64,000 bases of DNA from NCBI GenBank assembly GCA_035048485.1, contig CM068585.1, positions 19,890,001 to 19,954,000 on the forward strand. The letters are read 5' to 3'. Under the pieces are notes generated by a model. The model was not told where the DNA came from. It was given only the letters and a program-made list of their open reading frames with translations, and searched no databases. The position numbers were made by a program, and so were the translations under genes. Shown piece after piece: positions 1 through 13,300 of the stretch (positions within the stretch are counted from its first letter, which is position 1; the number at the start of each line of letters is the position of its first letter). The stretch comes from Pteria penguin. Taxonomy: Eukaryota > Mollusca > Bivalvia > Pterioida > Pteriidae.

Positions 1-1234
1 AAAACTTGGATATGCTTTATTAAATAACTCATTATTTTATTCTATAGAAATAATGTCACTGTATATAATGATTCTTCCAACTGTCTATTCATTGGCACAT
101 TTAGGGGAGTAAGGGTTGCAGGAGTTGCAACCTCCCCTTTGGTCCGAAAATTTTACCAAAAGAAGAGAACTTTCCATCATTTTTAGGACTGCAGCTCCCC
201 TTTCCGGACAGAATAAGAAAAACATGTCATGGGAGGCTGAACCCCCCCTTCCCCCACCCCCTTTTCAAATTTTTCTAAATCGGCCTATGTTAGTCTTTGT
301 CTATAAATGGACCCTTTGGCCTTCTACTAAGATAACATTTATGAATTTCGTTCTAAATATACCTATGGATGTTATACCCAAAGGAAATCTTATATAACTA
401 CTCTGTTATATTTTCAGTAAAATTAATCAAATTTCATGCTGCACCTCACAAAATAAATTTAGTAAACATTCAGATATTGGACAGCACATATGAACTAGAC
501 ACTAAAAGAAGTCTTATGACATAAGAATGACTAAAATTCTTTCTGATGAATGAGACAAATTGGGAATTTGTTTTGTACAGAAAGCTTATCATTAATAGGT
601 AAAGAGTATCAAACTGGTACTTAAAGGGATATATGCATAGAATTCAATGCCAAGCAAATTATCTTTTTTATTTATTATCATGTTTGTGATGAGACAGTTT
701 CCAAGAAAAAAAAAACCAGTCATAATATATGTATCTTAGTTTGATAAATAAACCGTTAAGGGAAACTCCCATAGTTAGGAATGGTGATGCAATATGACTT
801 ATAAAAAAAGATAAAATAACTTGGGAAAACATTACCTTTGACCCTCTTTTTATGGCTTAACAACGATTTTCGAGAGGCAAATCTATAAAGAGGGGAGCAT
901 AAGATAGGGTATATTATGGCAAATACATTTATTCATTAAATTTTCTTGATTTTAATATATGTATAGATGTATGAAGGTGTCTCTTTAAATAAATTTCTGA
1001 ATTTAATTGTCTAAAGCTGAATGACAAGTAATAGCCATATTTGTCCTCAGGTATTAATGTAAATACATTGATACCTAGCAAAATTTATGCATTTTTATGC
1101 AATTCAAAACTGTGAGAATTCAAACACATGTACTAGAAATAAATTGTAAATTATATTAAACTTAGATTATTATTTCATATGACTAATTTAACTGAATTCA
1201 TTTAATGAAATAATCAGTCTGAAGTGCATAATAG
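1..1234. other. AT-rich flank or 3' UTR of the Kelch gene; no gene seen
   Basis: No coding signal that I can support. If the last Kelch exon ends at the TAA at 1235-1237, this would be its 3' UTR and downstream flank. Minus-strand AATAAA signals (TTTATT on the plus strand) occur near 670 and 928. The C-rich stretch at about 230-265 resembles the edge of a MITE but no paired end is visible. Confidence 0.4.
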
Positions 1235-1374
1235 TTATTCCAAAAAGCACATGAGAATGGTCATACAGTGGAGCTTTGGTGATACATACCGGTCTTTCCA
1301 TTCCTGAAGTATTTCATCCACTTCATCTTCACCGTCTTTAGTCATCTTACATGTTACAACACAACACGCTAATC
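1235..1374 (-). CDS. BTB-Kelch last coding exon seen (propeller-closing strand and C terminus)
   Basis: Acceptor ATATGTAG, then GATTAGCG; the split codon with exon 7 gives Gly. It encodes LACCVVTCKMTKDGEDEVDE, then ILQEWKDR, the expected closing beta strand and acidic tail. Two ends are possible. Reading on gives RYVSPKLHCMTILMCFLE and a TAA at 1235-1237, making the total length an exact codon multiple. Alternatively, a good donor (CCG before GTATGT) ends coding at 1290, with a further exon to the left. Confidence 0.7.
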
Positions 1375-4300
1375 CTACATATGCAAAGATAAAATATCTG
1401 GTCAATGATCAATCATAAGCATTATCAATAAAACACTGAATGCCAGTACACTCTGGTCAACATAAAATGTGAAAAAATTCTGGTACGGTATAAAGAAACA
1501 AAACTATCGAGCTTCAAAGTAAAGGATTTTCACCTAATCTTAATCATGAATGCTATCAGTAAGGAACATAAATTATACATACTGCGATACAATAGGTTGA
1601 ATAAAGCATGTGGAATTGAATTGTAAACTTACTTAAAACATCTTTTTGGAACATCATTCTATCAACCTACAAACTGATAGTTTGATATACAACTTTAAAA
1701 TTCCCATCAACCTTGAGAGGCTAGGGTAGTAAGGTTAATGCATGTTATGAGAAGTTAAGACAGTTCTATCTAGCGATACAGGAGAAGGGTAAGCCTTGGT
1801 CGAGTGGTTAAACACATGGTTTGCAGTGAAAGCAATCTGAGTGGGTTCCAAAATTGTGTCATTACAAGAAAGGAGTTCATTAGCTTTTGCTTGCAGTTTC
1901 ATGTTGCAAAATGACTGCAAAAAGCCAAAATTAATGAAAGTAACACACCACTCTAATCAACCATAAGCTGAAAGAAAAGTCTAGGACATGAGGTTGATAT
2001 ACACTATAAGGGTTCGTTATGTAAGGTTCAATTTATTCTTTGAAAGATATAGGAAGTCAGGTCAATATACTCTATGCGTGTTTGCAATATAAGGTTCCAA
2101 TTATCATTTGAAAGATCCAGGAAGTAGTTCCATTTATCCTTGAAAAGATGTAGGAAGTGAGGCTGATAAATACACCATGAGGGTTTCTTATGTTAAGTTC
2201 CTTTTACTTCTAGGAGATCTAGCCACTGTGGTTGATACCTGATATCATTTAATTTTCTTTGTGTTCATGGTTTTGCGGCGAATCTGATTGGCTAAAAAAT
2301 TTAGTTCATTTCTGCATTAACAAAATTTTAAGTGCAGATATGTCACAAAATTGCCGGCGCTACTTTCTCTGGAATGCGAAACCCCGTTCTATTTATGGAA
2401 CCGTGATTCCTGTGTTGTTAATCGATTGCATAAAATTGTTTCGTTACATGTATATATTACGAATGCAAAGTACAAAAGAAATCACACTTCACTTCAGAAA
2501 CTATTCAAGATAAAATATAATGTCTTACTCTTATTCAATAAAAATGTAAAATATAACTAGGTCTATCAATTAAGCTACAGTACAGTGCTGTTTAGAAATG
2601 CATGCAGTCAAGTACAAAATAAAAACAATATTTGTCTGCTACTAGCCGATCGTTTGACAATGGACGTTGATAACTAAAATTTCTACGGTATCATACCCGA
2701 CTGGGCAAACAGAACGGGCACCAAAGCAGGTGCTGCCTCCGATCCAAGTCCTTAAGCCTACACTTTCCACCTTGTGACACGCACGTGCACCAGTCAATAT
2801 GCATTGCATTTCTAATGATACTAATACCATTTAAAATATAAATACCTTAGGTAACAGATTATCATCCTCATATGCATGTTTCATTAAGTCGTGTTTTTAA
2901 TAATTGTTCATTCTATTTCACTTCTAATCATTTCAACAGACACTAGGATCAAATTTTCGAATTTCATGTTAGCCGCCATTACTGACTTCAAAATGTTGTT
3001 TACCTTCTTCTTCTTCCAATACGAAGTGTACTCAAAAGTTGAGCGTTATACTTCATGAGTTATCTTGTTACTGTATTACTATGCGATCAAGTCACATGTA
3101 TCAAAGATAAAAAAGTAATGTAGTGCCATAATAAAAATTATGTTTATTGGACACTTATTAAATTTTTGTTTCCATATATAAGCTAAATAAAATAATAAGA
3201 AATGAATCCTATATTTTTTTGGGGGGTTGATTGAGGTATCAACCTAAAATTTGGACGGAAAACTGCATCAGTGCGCAAAGCACATTAATGCAAAAGTTTT
3301 CCGTCCAAATTATAGGTTGATACTTTAAATACAATCTGAGGATTTCTTATATTAAGTTCCTTTTACTTTTAGGAGATTTAACCACTGTGGTTGATACCTG
3401 GAATACAATCTGAGGGTTTCTTATGGTAAGTTCCTTTTACTTTCAGGAGATATAACCACTGTGGCTGATACCTGGTATACAATATGAGGGTTTCTATGAT
3501 AAGTTCCTTTTACTTTTAGAGTATCTAACCACTGTGGTTGATACCTGGTATACAATATCAGAGTTTTTATGTTAATTTCCTTTCACTTTTAGAGATCTAA
3601 ATAGCGTGGCCAATACCTGATACATGTATACACTATGAGGATTTCTTATGTTATGTTCCTTTCACTTTAAGAACATCTAACCAGTGTAGCTGATATGTAA
3701 TATAAAATATGAGGGTTTCTTATGTTAAGTTCCTTTCATTTTTAGGAGATCTAACCTCTTATGTTAAGTTCCTTTCACTTTAGGAGATCTAACCTCTTAT
3801 GTTAAGTTCCTTTCACTTTAGGAGATATAACCAGTGAGGCTGATACATGATATACAATATGAGGGTTTCTTATGTTAAGTTCCTTTCACTTTCAGGAGAT
3901 GTAACCAGCGTGGTTGATACCTGGTACACACTATGGGTGTTTTTTATGTTAATTTTTTTATGTTAAGTTTCTTTTTACCTTTGAGAGGTCTAGGAAGTGT
4001 GGCAGATATACACCAGTTGTCTGTGGCTGGATCATATTGCTGAATTGCAATGGTCAGTTCAAAATCTCCATCACTCCCTCCTAACACCAAAATCTTGCCA
4101 TTTAAAACTGAAAACATGCACAACATGTCACCTCTAAAAGTTGTATTTATATAACAGAGGATAAACTTTTCATGAAAATGTCATGGTTAAATTTCTTCAG
4201 CTTTAACAATCTTTGAGACTACCTTTACAACAATACAAGTACAACAGTTCAGCATTCTGTATCCAACATTATGATTTCCTTATCCATTGAGACCTATCCA

Positions 4301-7300
4301 ACAAAATAATTTTGTTTTTTTTTTTAATTTGTGCCTCTGTTAATGTTCAAGCTTGCCAGAATACGATGATTTTTAAAACACTGCAACTTCGCCCATGATT
4401 CCACAATCTGACAAAAAATAAAACTGAAAAAGGTCTTTATTCTGGATGCAGTATTAAGTTTTAATGAGAACAGGATATCATAAGGAAGTAAATGATGTCA
4501 AATGTCAGGTCAATGCCACTAATCAAGGTGCAAAATGTAAGATACTGTAATGTTGAATCTATATGAAAAATATGAATGCACTATCACATAAAATTCAAAG
4601 GATATAACCCATGTTAAAAGTTTTTAAAAGTAGGTCAAAGTCCAAAGTCAAGTTTACTTTATCAAAAGCTATGGTATCAAATGAGAGCTATGACAATGAA
4701 AATCTTTGTGTAAAATATGTAACCATCTCTTATGTTTCAAAAGACACCGACCAGATTAAATTTTCTGAAAGACCATGGCCATGAACTGGCTGAAAATCAC
4801 AGTGCCAAATGAAATCTCTGATCCCGAGGAAACTAAATAAGAAATATAAAAGCCATATCTCTTAAAAAGTAAAGCCTCAGTTAAAGTTTTTGAAAGGTAA
4901 GTCATAGTGTGACTCAAAAGTTAAGGTCACTAGGTCAAAAATCATGGTATAAAGTGAAAGCTCTGATACTTAGGAATCTATATGTGAAATATCAAAGGCG
5001 TATCTTTTACTTTTCATGATTTATGATCAAATCAATTTTGTTTATGTACCCAATTACTATACTTGCTGTACATAGTGATATAATGGGGACCTTTAACTAA
5101 CACTAAACCAGTTTTATGCTTTTAAATTAGATATAAGATAATGTTACATGATTTTTGTCTTTGTGACAATTATTTTTCAACACTTCTGAACATTTCCTTT
5201 CACAGATCTCCAATACACTCACCTACAGATGAGGCCTGCTGAACTCCTACAATCATTTTAGGTCCCTGTTTCCATGTTACCTTCTCCTCAGTTACTTCAC
5301 CGATTTCCATGGATTTCAGAACAGTCTCCTCCAATCGCAGGTCCCCATGGCCACCAAATACATACAGCTTATCCTCATGGACCACCATGCAATGACATGA
5401 ACGAGCTGTAAAAGTAATGTTTAAATCATTTTCAAAATGGCAAGGGAAAGCTTTAGCAAAAATGTACATGTAAGATAGACAATTGATTTTTCCTTATTCA
5501 AAAATGAGTACCTCATACTAGATAAAGCAATTTCCAGAATCTCAATTCATATGTACTGAGGTGTAACAGTTTAAGTCAATCTTTACTCAGGCCATCTCTA
5601 CTGGTCCCTTAACATGAAAAAACTTTAGTACCACAATATACACATTTAATGATAGTAATTCTAAACCAACATGTAGTTTCCTACTTCAAAGTTTTGTAAT
5701 ATGTAGAAGATTACTTATATTTTGATTTAATATTCGTTGTTTCTTGCTTGAGTGACATCTATTGTAAATTATGTAATTAAAAATGATATATATCACCAAA
5801 AGATGTTGCTCATTCTCAGACAATCTTAAATGGTACAAACATGCAGGGATTTTTATATTTGAAATTTGGCATTTCCACCTAAAGCATTAAAAGTTAATCC
5901 ATCTGGCTATTTCATGTCTTTCATAAATAAACATATTCCTATTCTTACCTTCCAACATCGACATTCCCTTACGCCATTTGTTGAGATGTGGGTCGAAACG
6001 CCAAACATTGTTAGTGGCATTATGTCCCTCTATGCCCCCAGTCACATAGATCTAGAAGAAATAACATTATAAATAATGGGGGAAAAGAACTGGATTCCAA
6101 CAGAAAAGTTGGAGATAAACATATTACATGTATATACTCTTTTAGTTTGAAAATGAAATATCATCCAACCCACGGACAAGTCCTGTTATATTGAGGCCGG
6201 TCTGGTGAATAATCTTAAAATTAAACTGACTGTCCAGTGCTTTCCTGGAGCGATTTCGGTTTCAAACTTATCTCTAATGTTATCATGATGTACATTTTGC
6301 TTTCAGTCTTGTAAAAATTGCTTTGATCTGGTGAATTGTCCTAGTTTACCAGACTGAATGTCCTGTAAATATTTTATGTCATGGATATGTAATCTATATA
6401 CTATTTTTGTATTGGATCTTTTCATTATACAGAGTTATTACCCAATCGAGAAGATATTTGACGTTAAACCATTGTGACATTAACCAGTTCTCTGAAAACT
6501 GGTGTAAATTACAGGAAATGATATAGAAATTGTATGACGTCAGATGCCTGCTAATATGGGAAATAACTCTGAATGACTTTAAGACCCAATATCCTGTTCA
6601 TCAAACGAATACCTGACGTACTAATAGGTCTAGATATATGCAAACAGGCCATATTCTGTTAACAAATAGGGCTTGTTTACCACATGGTCACCCCCAGCCT
6701 TGTGGGATTACGGGAAATAATTTGTTTCACACATATTAATTGGTAATAGTTACGGCACAAAAAGATCTTGAAGGTTAAGTGAGAAGTTTACGGTGTACCT
6801 TATCATGATAAGCAACAGCACAATGAGAGCTTAGGGCTTTCGGGAGAGGTTTAACATAACTCCATGTGTTAGTGTTACAGTCCAGTCTCTCTACAGATGA
6901 TAAGGCCTGCTTGTTATCTTTCCCTCCTATCACAAACAGACATCCTGAGAGTAAAACAAAAAAGCAAAAATTTTCAACGAAAATGCAAAATTGTGTGAAA
7001 GCATCAGACAAATTAAATTCAATTATGTAAATACTGAATGACTCCTTTTGTAAAAATGTATGTTGCATAACACTGTAACAAGATCATTTCATGTTTTGGT
7101 ATCAGCCACTGTTTTGTGGGCAGAGAAAATCAGTGTAAGTAAAAATACAGCTACTGTAAACATGGATATTTTCGCAGGTGGAAATTTCATAAAAATAACA
7201 GTCCAACATTTCGCATGGGGTAGTCTTTCAATATTCTTTCCTCTTCATATAAAGTATTAATCAGAAACGCTGTTTTGTATGTTGTGTATATTACTGTTAA

Positions 7301-10300
7301 ATGTAATCTTTCCTTCACAGTTTTAAAACAAAGTACTAACAGTCAGTTAGCCCTAGACTGGAAGAGGGGACTGAAAAAAACTGACCAAACTGTTTGATAC
7401 AAATCACCATGGATATGCACATAAAACATGTTGAAGTCCAAGAAGGTCACTGTGGGTTTGTTTCGCAGGGGATTATTATCTTGACAATTGTGTAATCACA
7501 AAAGAAGTGAAAAATATCCCCATACGAAAATTTGCACGTTTACAGTAATTTGCATAAAGGTTTACAGATGTTTATTCTACTCACTCAGACTACTTAATAA
7601 TAATTAGACTAATAATAATTAGTGAAAGATATATGGATATTGTACAATATTAATGCATTATACCACACTCAAGACTTTGTTAATTCCTGTTAGAAGTCCT
7701 AAAATTGAAAAAAAGCCTAGAAGTGATATTTTACACCCAGATTTATCCCTGCAACTCTTCATGATTTTATTTTTTAACAGTTAAGAAAAAATCACTTTAG
7801 ATATACTAAACAAGAATTTTATATGTATTACCACAGTATCAACACGCTTTATACCGTACAGTTTCCTTGTAGAACTGTGATAAGTGTATAACTAATATAC
7901 TATATTTACACTTGAGAAGCAAATTCAGAGTACCACAGGTACAATCTACCTTGGGTATGCGCTGCAGCATGCCGTGCTCTTTCATGTTTCAGAGAGGCTA
8001 TTTTCCACATGCTGAGATGATTTGGGTTAAACATCCATGTTGTTTTTGTAGGATTCATATCAATATAACTTGTCCCATCCAACTCATAGGAATAACCTCC
8101 ACACACCAGGGCTGTAAAAAAAAGACTCAAAATATACATGTATGCAAATCCTCAAGGTCAAAATCAGCCAAACAAAGTATACTTAATTTGTACTTAAAAC
8201 AAGATGTGTTTGTGAAACACTGATGACACATTTTTAGAGTGGGCATTAAAAATGTCCACTGGACACAGTGGATATTCTTGTAAGAGCCAGTTGGAATTAA
8301 CACAAAGGTAAGTGGACAGCTTGATAACTCAGGTATATGTCCACTCCTAATGCCCACTGAAATTTCAGGTGGACTGCCCACTGTGGACAGTGGGCATTCA
8401 AAGTTCCACCCGGACTGTAGTGTAAGTGAAACATCAAAACTCTTACTCTTCACAAGTTAAACCCAATAGAAAAATAGGTCAAAGAAGTTATACCAAATGT
8501 TTTAGAAATTTAAAATAGATCAAAGGTTACATGATCAAAAGTGCAATATTAAAACCAAGTTTCTTACCATTCACAATTTAAATCTACAATGTATGCAGGG
8601 TTCTCATTAGGCCTAAGAATTCATAAGTCCCATTAAGAGTCTTTGGATTCATCTTCAGTTACAAAAGTTAAAGAAAAAACAAATTTTGGTGTGTCCAAAA
8701 CCTATTTTAGTGAGTCCAGGACTCAGACTTAAAAAAAAAATCTTTGTTTCTTGTAACCCGACCGACCCCTAAAAAATGGCGCCGACTCTGATTTTTTTTT
8801 CGCCATTTACAAGCCCCGCCATTTCCGGAATCGAAATTCCGGAATCAGTTTTCTGAAACTTCACATTGTTGTTATTTCCGGTGTTTTTAAAACAAATATG
8901 GCAACCCCATGGCATCAAGCCTCGCCGTATATGACGAATTAAGTTGAACAATACCTTTTATTATACATTATGTATGTCCATCTGAATGTCAAGACATTTT
9001 CCATAGAAAAAAAAAAGGAAAAAAAAAAAAAGAAAAAGCCTACCTACTGACCCTATCTTTTTAGGTCATGTTACAGGAAACAAACATATTTTTTTTTTGG
9101 CCTCACCCAGGCGAGTTAATTAGAACAGTGGTATGCCCAATATTAAAATTTTAGAAAAGTAGGTCGAAGGTCACAAGGTAAACAGTTTTGGTGTGAGGAA
9201 AAAGTTATTGTCACAAAGAATTCATATGTGCAGTGTCAAAGCTGTATCTCTTTCTGCTCACAACTGTCAAGTTAATATTAAAAATTTTGCCACGTACAGA
9301 CAGACAACCAAAAACTGTTTGAAGCATAGTGTTTCATAAATAGATGTAAGAACATTTGTAACCCACAGACATAGAAATGAAGTATCACTCTGCAGGCAAC
9401 TAAAAATGTAATACACTTAGACTTTGATATCTTGAAGTCAAAGGGACAGTAAATAATACTTCCAGATACAGGTAGGTCCAACAGCCCTGGAATTTGAGAG
9501 GTAAGTGTTCGCGAACTCAGAATTTGACAGGATTTGTAAAGACTTACATCAAAAAATTTGACAGGATTTGTAAAGACTTACATCAAAAAATTTGACAGGA
9601 TTTGTAAAGACTTACATCAAAAAATTTGACAGGATTTGTAAAGACTTATATCAAAAAGTAACTTTTTTCACTGAAATCTATGCCTCTAAACATATCAAAT
9701 AAAAACAATAGCTTTAAGTATCATACCACTATCATTTACTTCTGTGATTGTTGCATGGGACAAACCATGTTCCATAATCTGTGCAGCGCCTAATGCAACC
9801 CATTTTTTAAGAGTGGTGTGATAAAAATGGTTTTTATGCCAGCCAAAGGAATCTTCAGGCATAAGTGCAGGAAAATCAAAGTCATCCATTTCATAAGAAT
9901 GCTTCATTTTACCACCAAACTGTAGGATAGTCTTTGTGGTACTTCTAACCCTTGTCCTGTGATCGTTAATTAAATATCTTTTTTCAGGATTGGCCAAGTA
10001 CTCATCAGCAAAATCAAGGATTGGCTTCAAATTCTCATTGTTCATAAAAGGTTCACTATGTGTTGCGAAGTGTACTGCAGGCCAACCATCTACCACATAC
10101 CGTACTTTGTCAAATACTTCAAAAGCACAGTCATGACGATTTTTGGGGTCATGCTCATACCACTTGATAACCATATGAAGCAAAAGACATTCTGATGTTG
10201 TACATAATCCATCATCACTAAGATAATCTGCTAATGTTTTACTATCTAATTTCAAGAAATTGTCTGTCAATGCAAACTGAAGAAAATTTTTCAAAATATA

Positions 10301-13300
10301 TTCTCTATAGTAGCTTCGAAGTCCTGGAATAGAAAAAATTTCAGCTATTTTGAGTAATTCTTCAGCATTGTCAAAAGACATTTTGTCTCTGAGATACTGA
10401 GTACACATTGTAATGGCTGGAATCATCTGTAAAAACGTAGCAGCATTCATTACATCATGTATATTGTCTAAATTCAGTTTGAGATCGCCACTGTAAGTAA
10501 AATCTATCAAAGCTTGAAATCCTTTTGATGTAATTCCTTTCATCTCCATGAAATCCTGTCGATTTTCCAACATGTCATGAGAAAACATAGCCCGAAAATA
10601 ATCACTGGAACTTGCCATTATTACTTTGTGAATCTGAAATATAATAATAAATTCTCAAACAATATACCCAAAGTAAGATATATTATACATAACTTCTAAG
10701 AACTTTCACTTAAATCATATTGTTACTACCAGTCAATGGTTTCAATGGTTCTACAAAATCTGATAAGATGCTGAGCATCCTTAGAACTACAATAATGTAC
10801 CCCTACTTAATAAAACTGGACGTGGATTATACAAGATTTCATGAGAATTAAAAAGGATTAATCACAAACGTTTAGAGCAAGATAAATTTTAACTGAAATA
10901 ATGATGCAATCATGAGAATTTAGAAAAAAATTGTTCCAACCATGAATTGTGTTCACTATTTGCTGAAGAGTTCAATAGGGCCATTCTGTAACTAGTGTAG
11001 GCTAGCCCTAACCTATCAAATGATAATGTCAAAATAGCAACAAGTCACGTTGGGATACCTTATTGCAGTGACCGGTACCTTAGAATGAGAAACTAGGAAT
11101 CAAAATATAGAAAGATATGACAAGCCTATTCCTGATATAAGTTCTGTTGATTTCTACTTTAAACTGATCAATGGATAGGACTATAAGTTCAATTTACGTA
11201 ACAGTGCAGTGATGCTCTTTAAAAGTTCAGCAAAACTTCCTGATACTTTTTGACATGAAAGTGTGATTTTTCCCTGTCATCATATAGTTTTTCTCTCAGC
11301 ATCTACTGCCTCTCTAGACTTTGTTTACACAATGTGATAAAACTGTATATTCATCGTGACATTGCTGTTCACCCATTGTGAAATGCTGTTTATGCATCAA
11401 GACATCCCTTAGGTGTTTGAAACAAGAGGCCCAAATGGGTCTATATTGCTCACCTGAGTACCTAGATGATCAGTCATGCAGGAAGTAAAAAGTAATTTAT
11501 TTTCGCATTATGTGAAAACTTTAAGACAGTCGACGGACAGACGATGCGCTTTGACAATAGCTCACTTAAGCCTTCCGCTCAGGTGAGTTAAAAACTGATA
11601 AAATATCATGAAAACTATTCTTATCTTAATTACACATTCAAATAAACATACATATAAAGTCATGAAAAATAACAAATCAAAGTTTAAATGTATCCCAGTG
11701 CTGAAATAGAGAAAATGACTAAAAATTGTATGAAATAGAAAAGTGAGAATTTTTACAGATATGTTTCTTTTAAAATGGCCTAATTTCATATGTTGAGTGT
11801 TGTGAAACATCTAAAAACTAATTCAGATGTGTAAAGAAAGGAAAAAAAATTTATGACCACAGCTGGATTTGAACCACTACTCTCCATATTTTAATTACCA
11901 AGTGGTATATGTACCATTGTGAGACCTACTTTTTAGCCATGGTGGCACAACCTGTTGACCAATTTGGATGAAATGTACAAAATTGATAGAGGACCTATAG
12001 TACTTCATATATACCATGTTTAATCAAAATCTTTCATGTGGTATAACAGCAGAAATTAAAAATGTGAAGAATTGTCCCTATACACCCTCATTTGGAAATC
12101 TTAAAAAAAAAATCATAGAAAATCCTAAAATAGAGATATTGACAAAATTCTTTCAAAATAACATTCCTTACCATTAATTATGATCAAAATAGTCCATAAG
12201 AAATCATAATTATCAATTACAATGACACTTTTCTGCATTGAAATCACAAAGTCCAAACAAATGACGAAAAAACTTCCAAAATTTGATTTTGGAAGGGAAC
12301 CAAAATGACAATACTTCTTTACTCATCCCTCTAGATCATTTCTATTCATTCTGTTTGTTTCTGTATACAGTCAGTATAAAGAAGAAGATTGTCAAAGGAG
12401 GGTACATTTTTGTGACCTACATGTATTTGACTGTGGTGGCGCCACCTGTAAAGAGGTCTTGACGAAACCGACATAATTTGAAGGGGGTCATTACTTATTT
12501 ATTTCTACCTAGTTTTATTAAAATCCTCCCAACAGTTTTGCAAGAAGAGTTGAAAATGTGAAAAATGGCCAACAACCCCCCCCCTTTTTTTTTTTGAAGT
12601 TCATGAAAAAATCCAAAAATTGAGATATTGAAATTCTTTCACAATAATATTCCATACCATAATTATGATCAAAATAGTCCATAAGAAATCATCATTATAA
12701 ATTAACTCAGAAACATGACACTTTTCTGCATTGAAATTACCAAGTCCAAAAATGTTGCAAAAGCGTCAGAAATTTGATTTCGGAACAGAACCCAAAAATA
12801 GCAAACCTTCTTAACACATCCCTCTAGATCATTCCTATTTATTCAGTTTGTCTCTGTATGCATCGGATCTGAAGAAGTTTGTCAAAGGAGGATACCCTCT
12901 GTGACCTTCTTTTGCCAGTGGTGGCACCACCTGTTGACAGACTGAGACAAAAAACAACACTAGTACCATGAATACTTTATTCCAATCAAGTTTCATAGAA
13001 ATCTGTTCAGCAGTTCTTGAGAAGAAGTCGAAAATAAGAAAAGTTTACGACGGATAGACGGACAGCGTGCTATGACTATAGCTGTGGTAATAATACAGAA
13101 TGGGTAAATAGGTATTGTCTAGAAGAGAAACATAAATGTAATGAATTTATTATACCTGTACCTGGCACACATATGTACACTCTTTCTATTAAGTGACTAT
13201 TCCGCCTTGCTTTTTAAAGACAGGAATAAATGCAAATCTATAGGATAAAAGCAGCCATTTCTGATCAAGCATCACATAAATTTGTTACATTTTATACTTC

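Noticed and set aside
1791..1868. A functional tRNA gene
   Set aside because: The A box is good but the B box is damaged and the acceptor and anticodon arms do not pair; kept as a SINE-like remnant. The same applies to 14760-14832 and 34455-34530.
8127..8453. 108-codon minus-strand open frame
   Set aside because: Lies almost wholly inside the GGACTGTA-end MITE; a related frame appears in the other copy at 15653 for the same reason.
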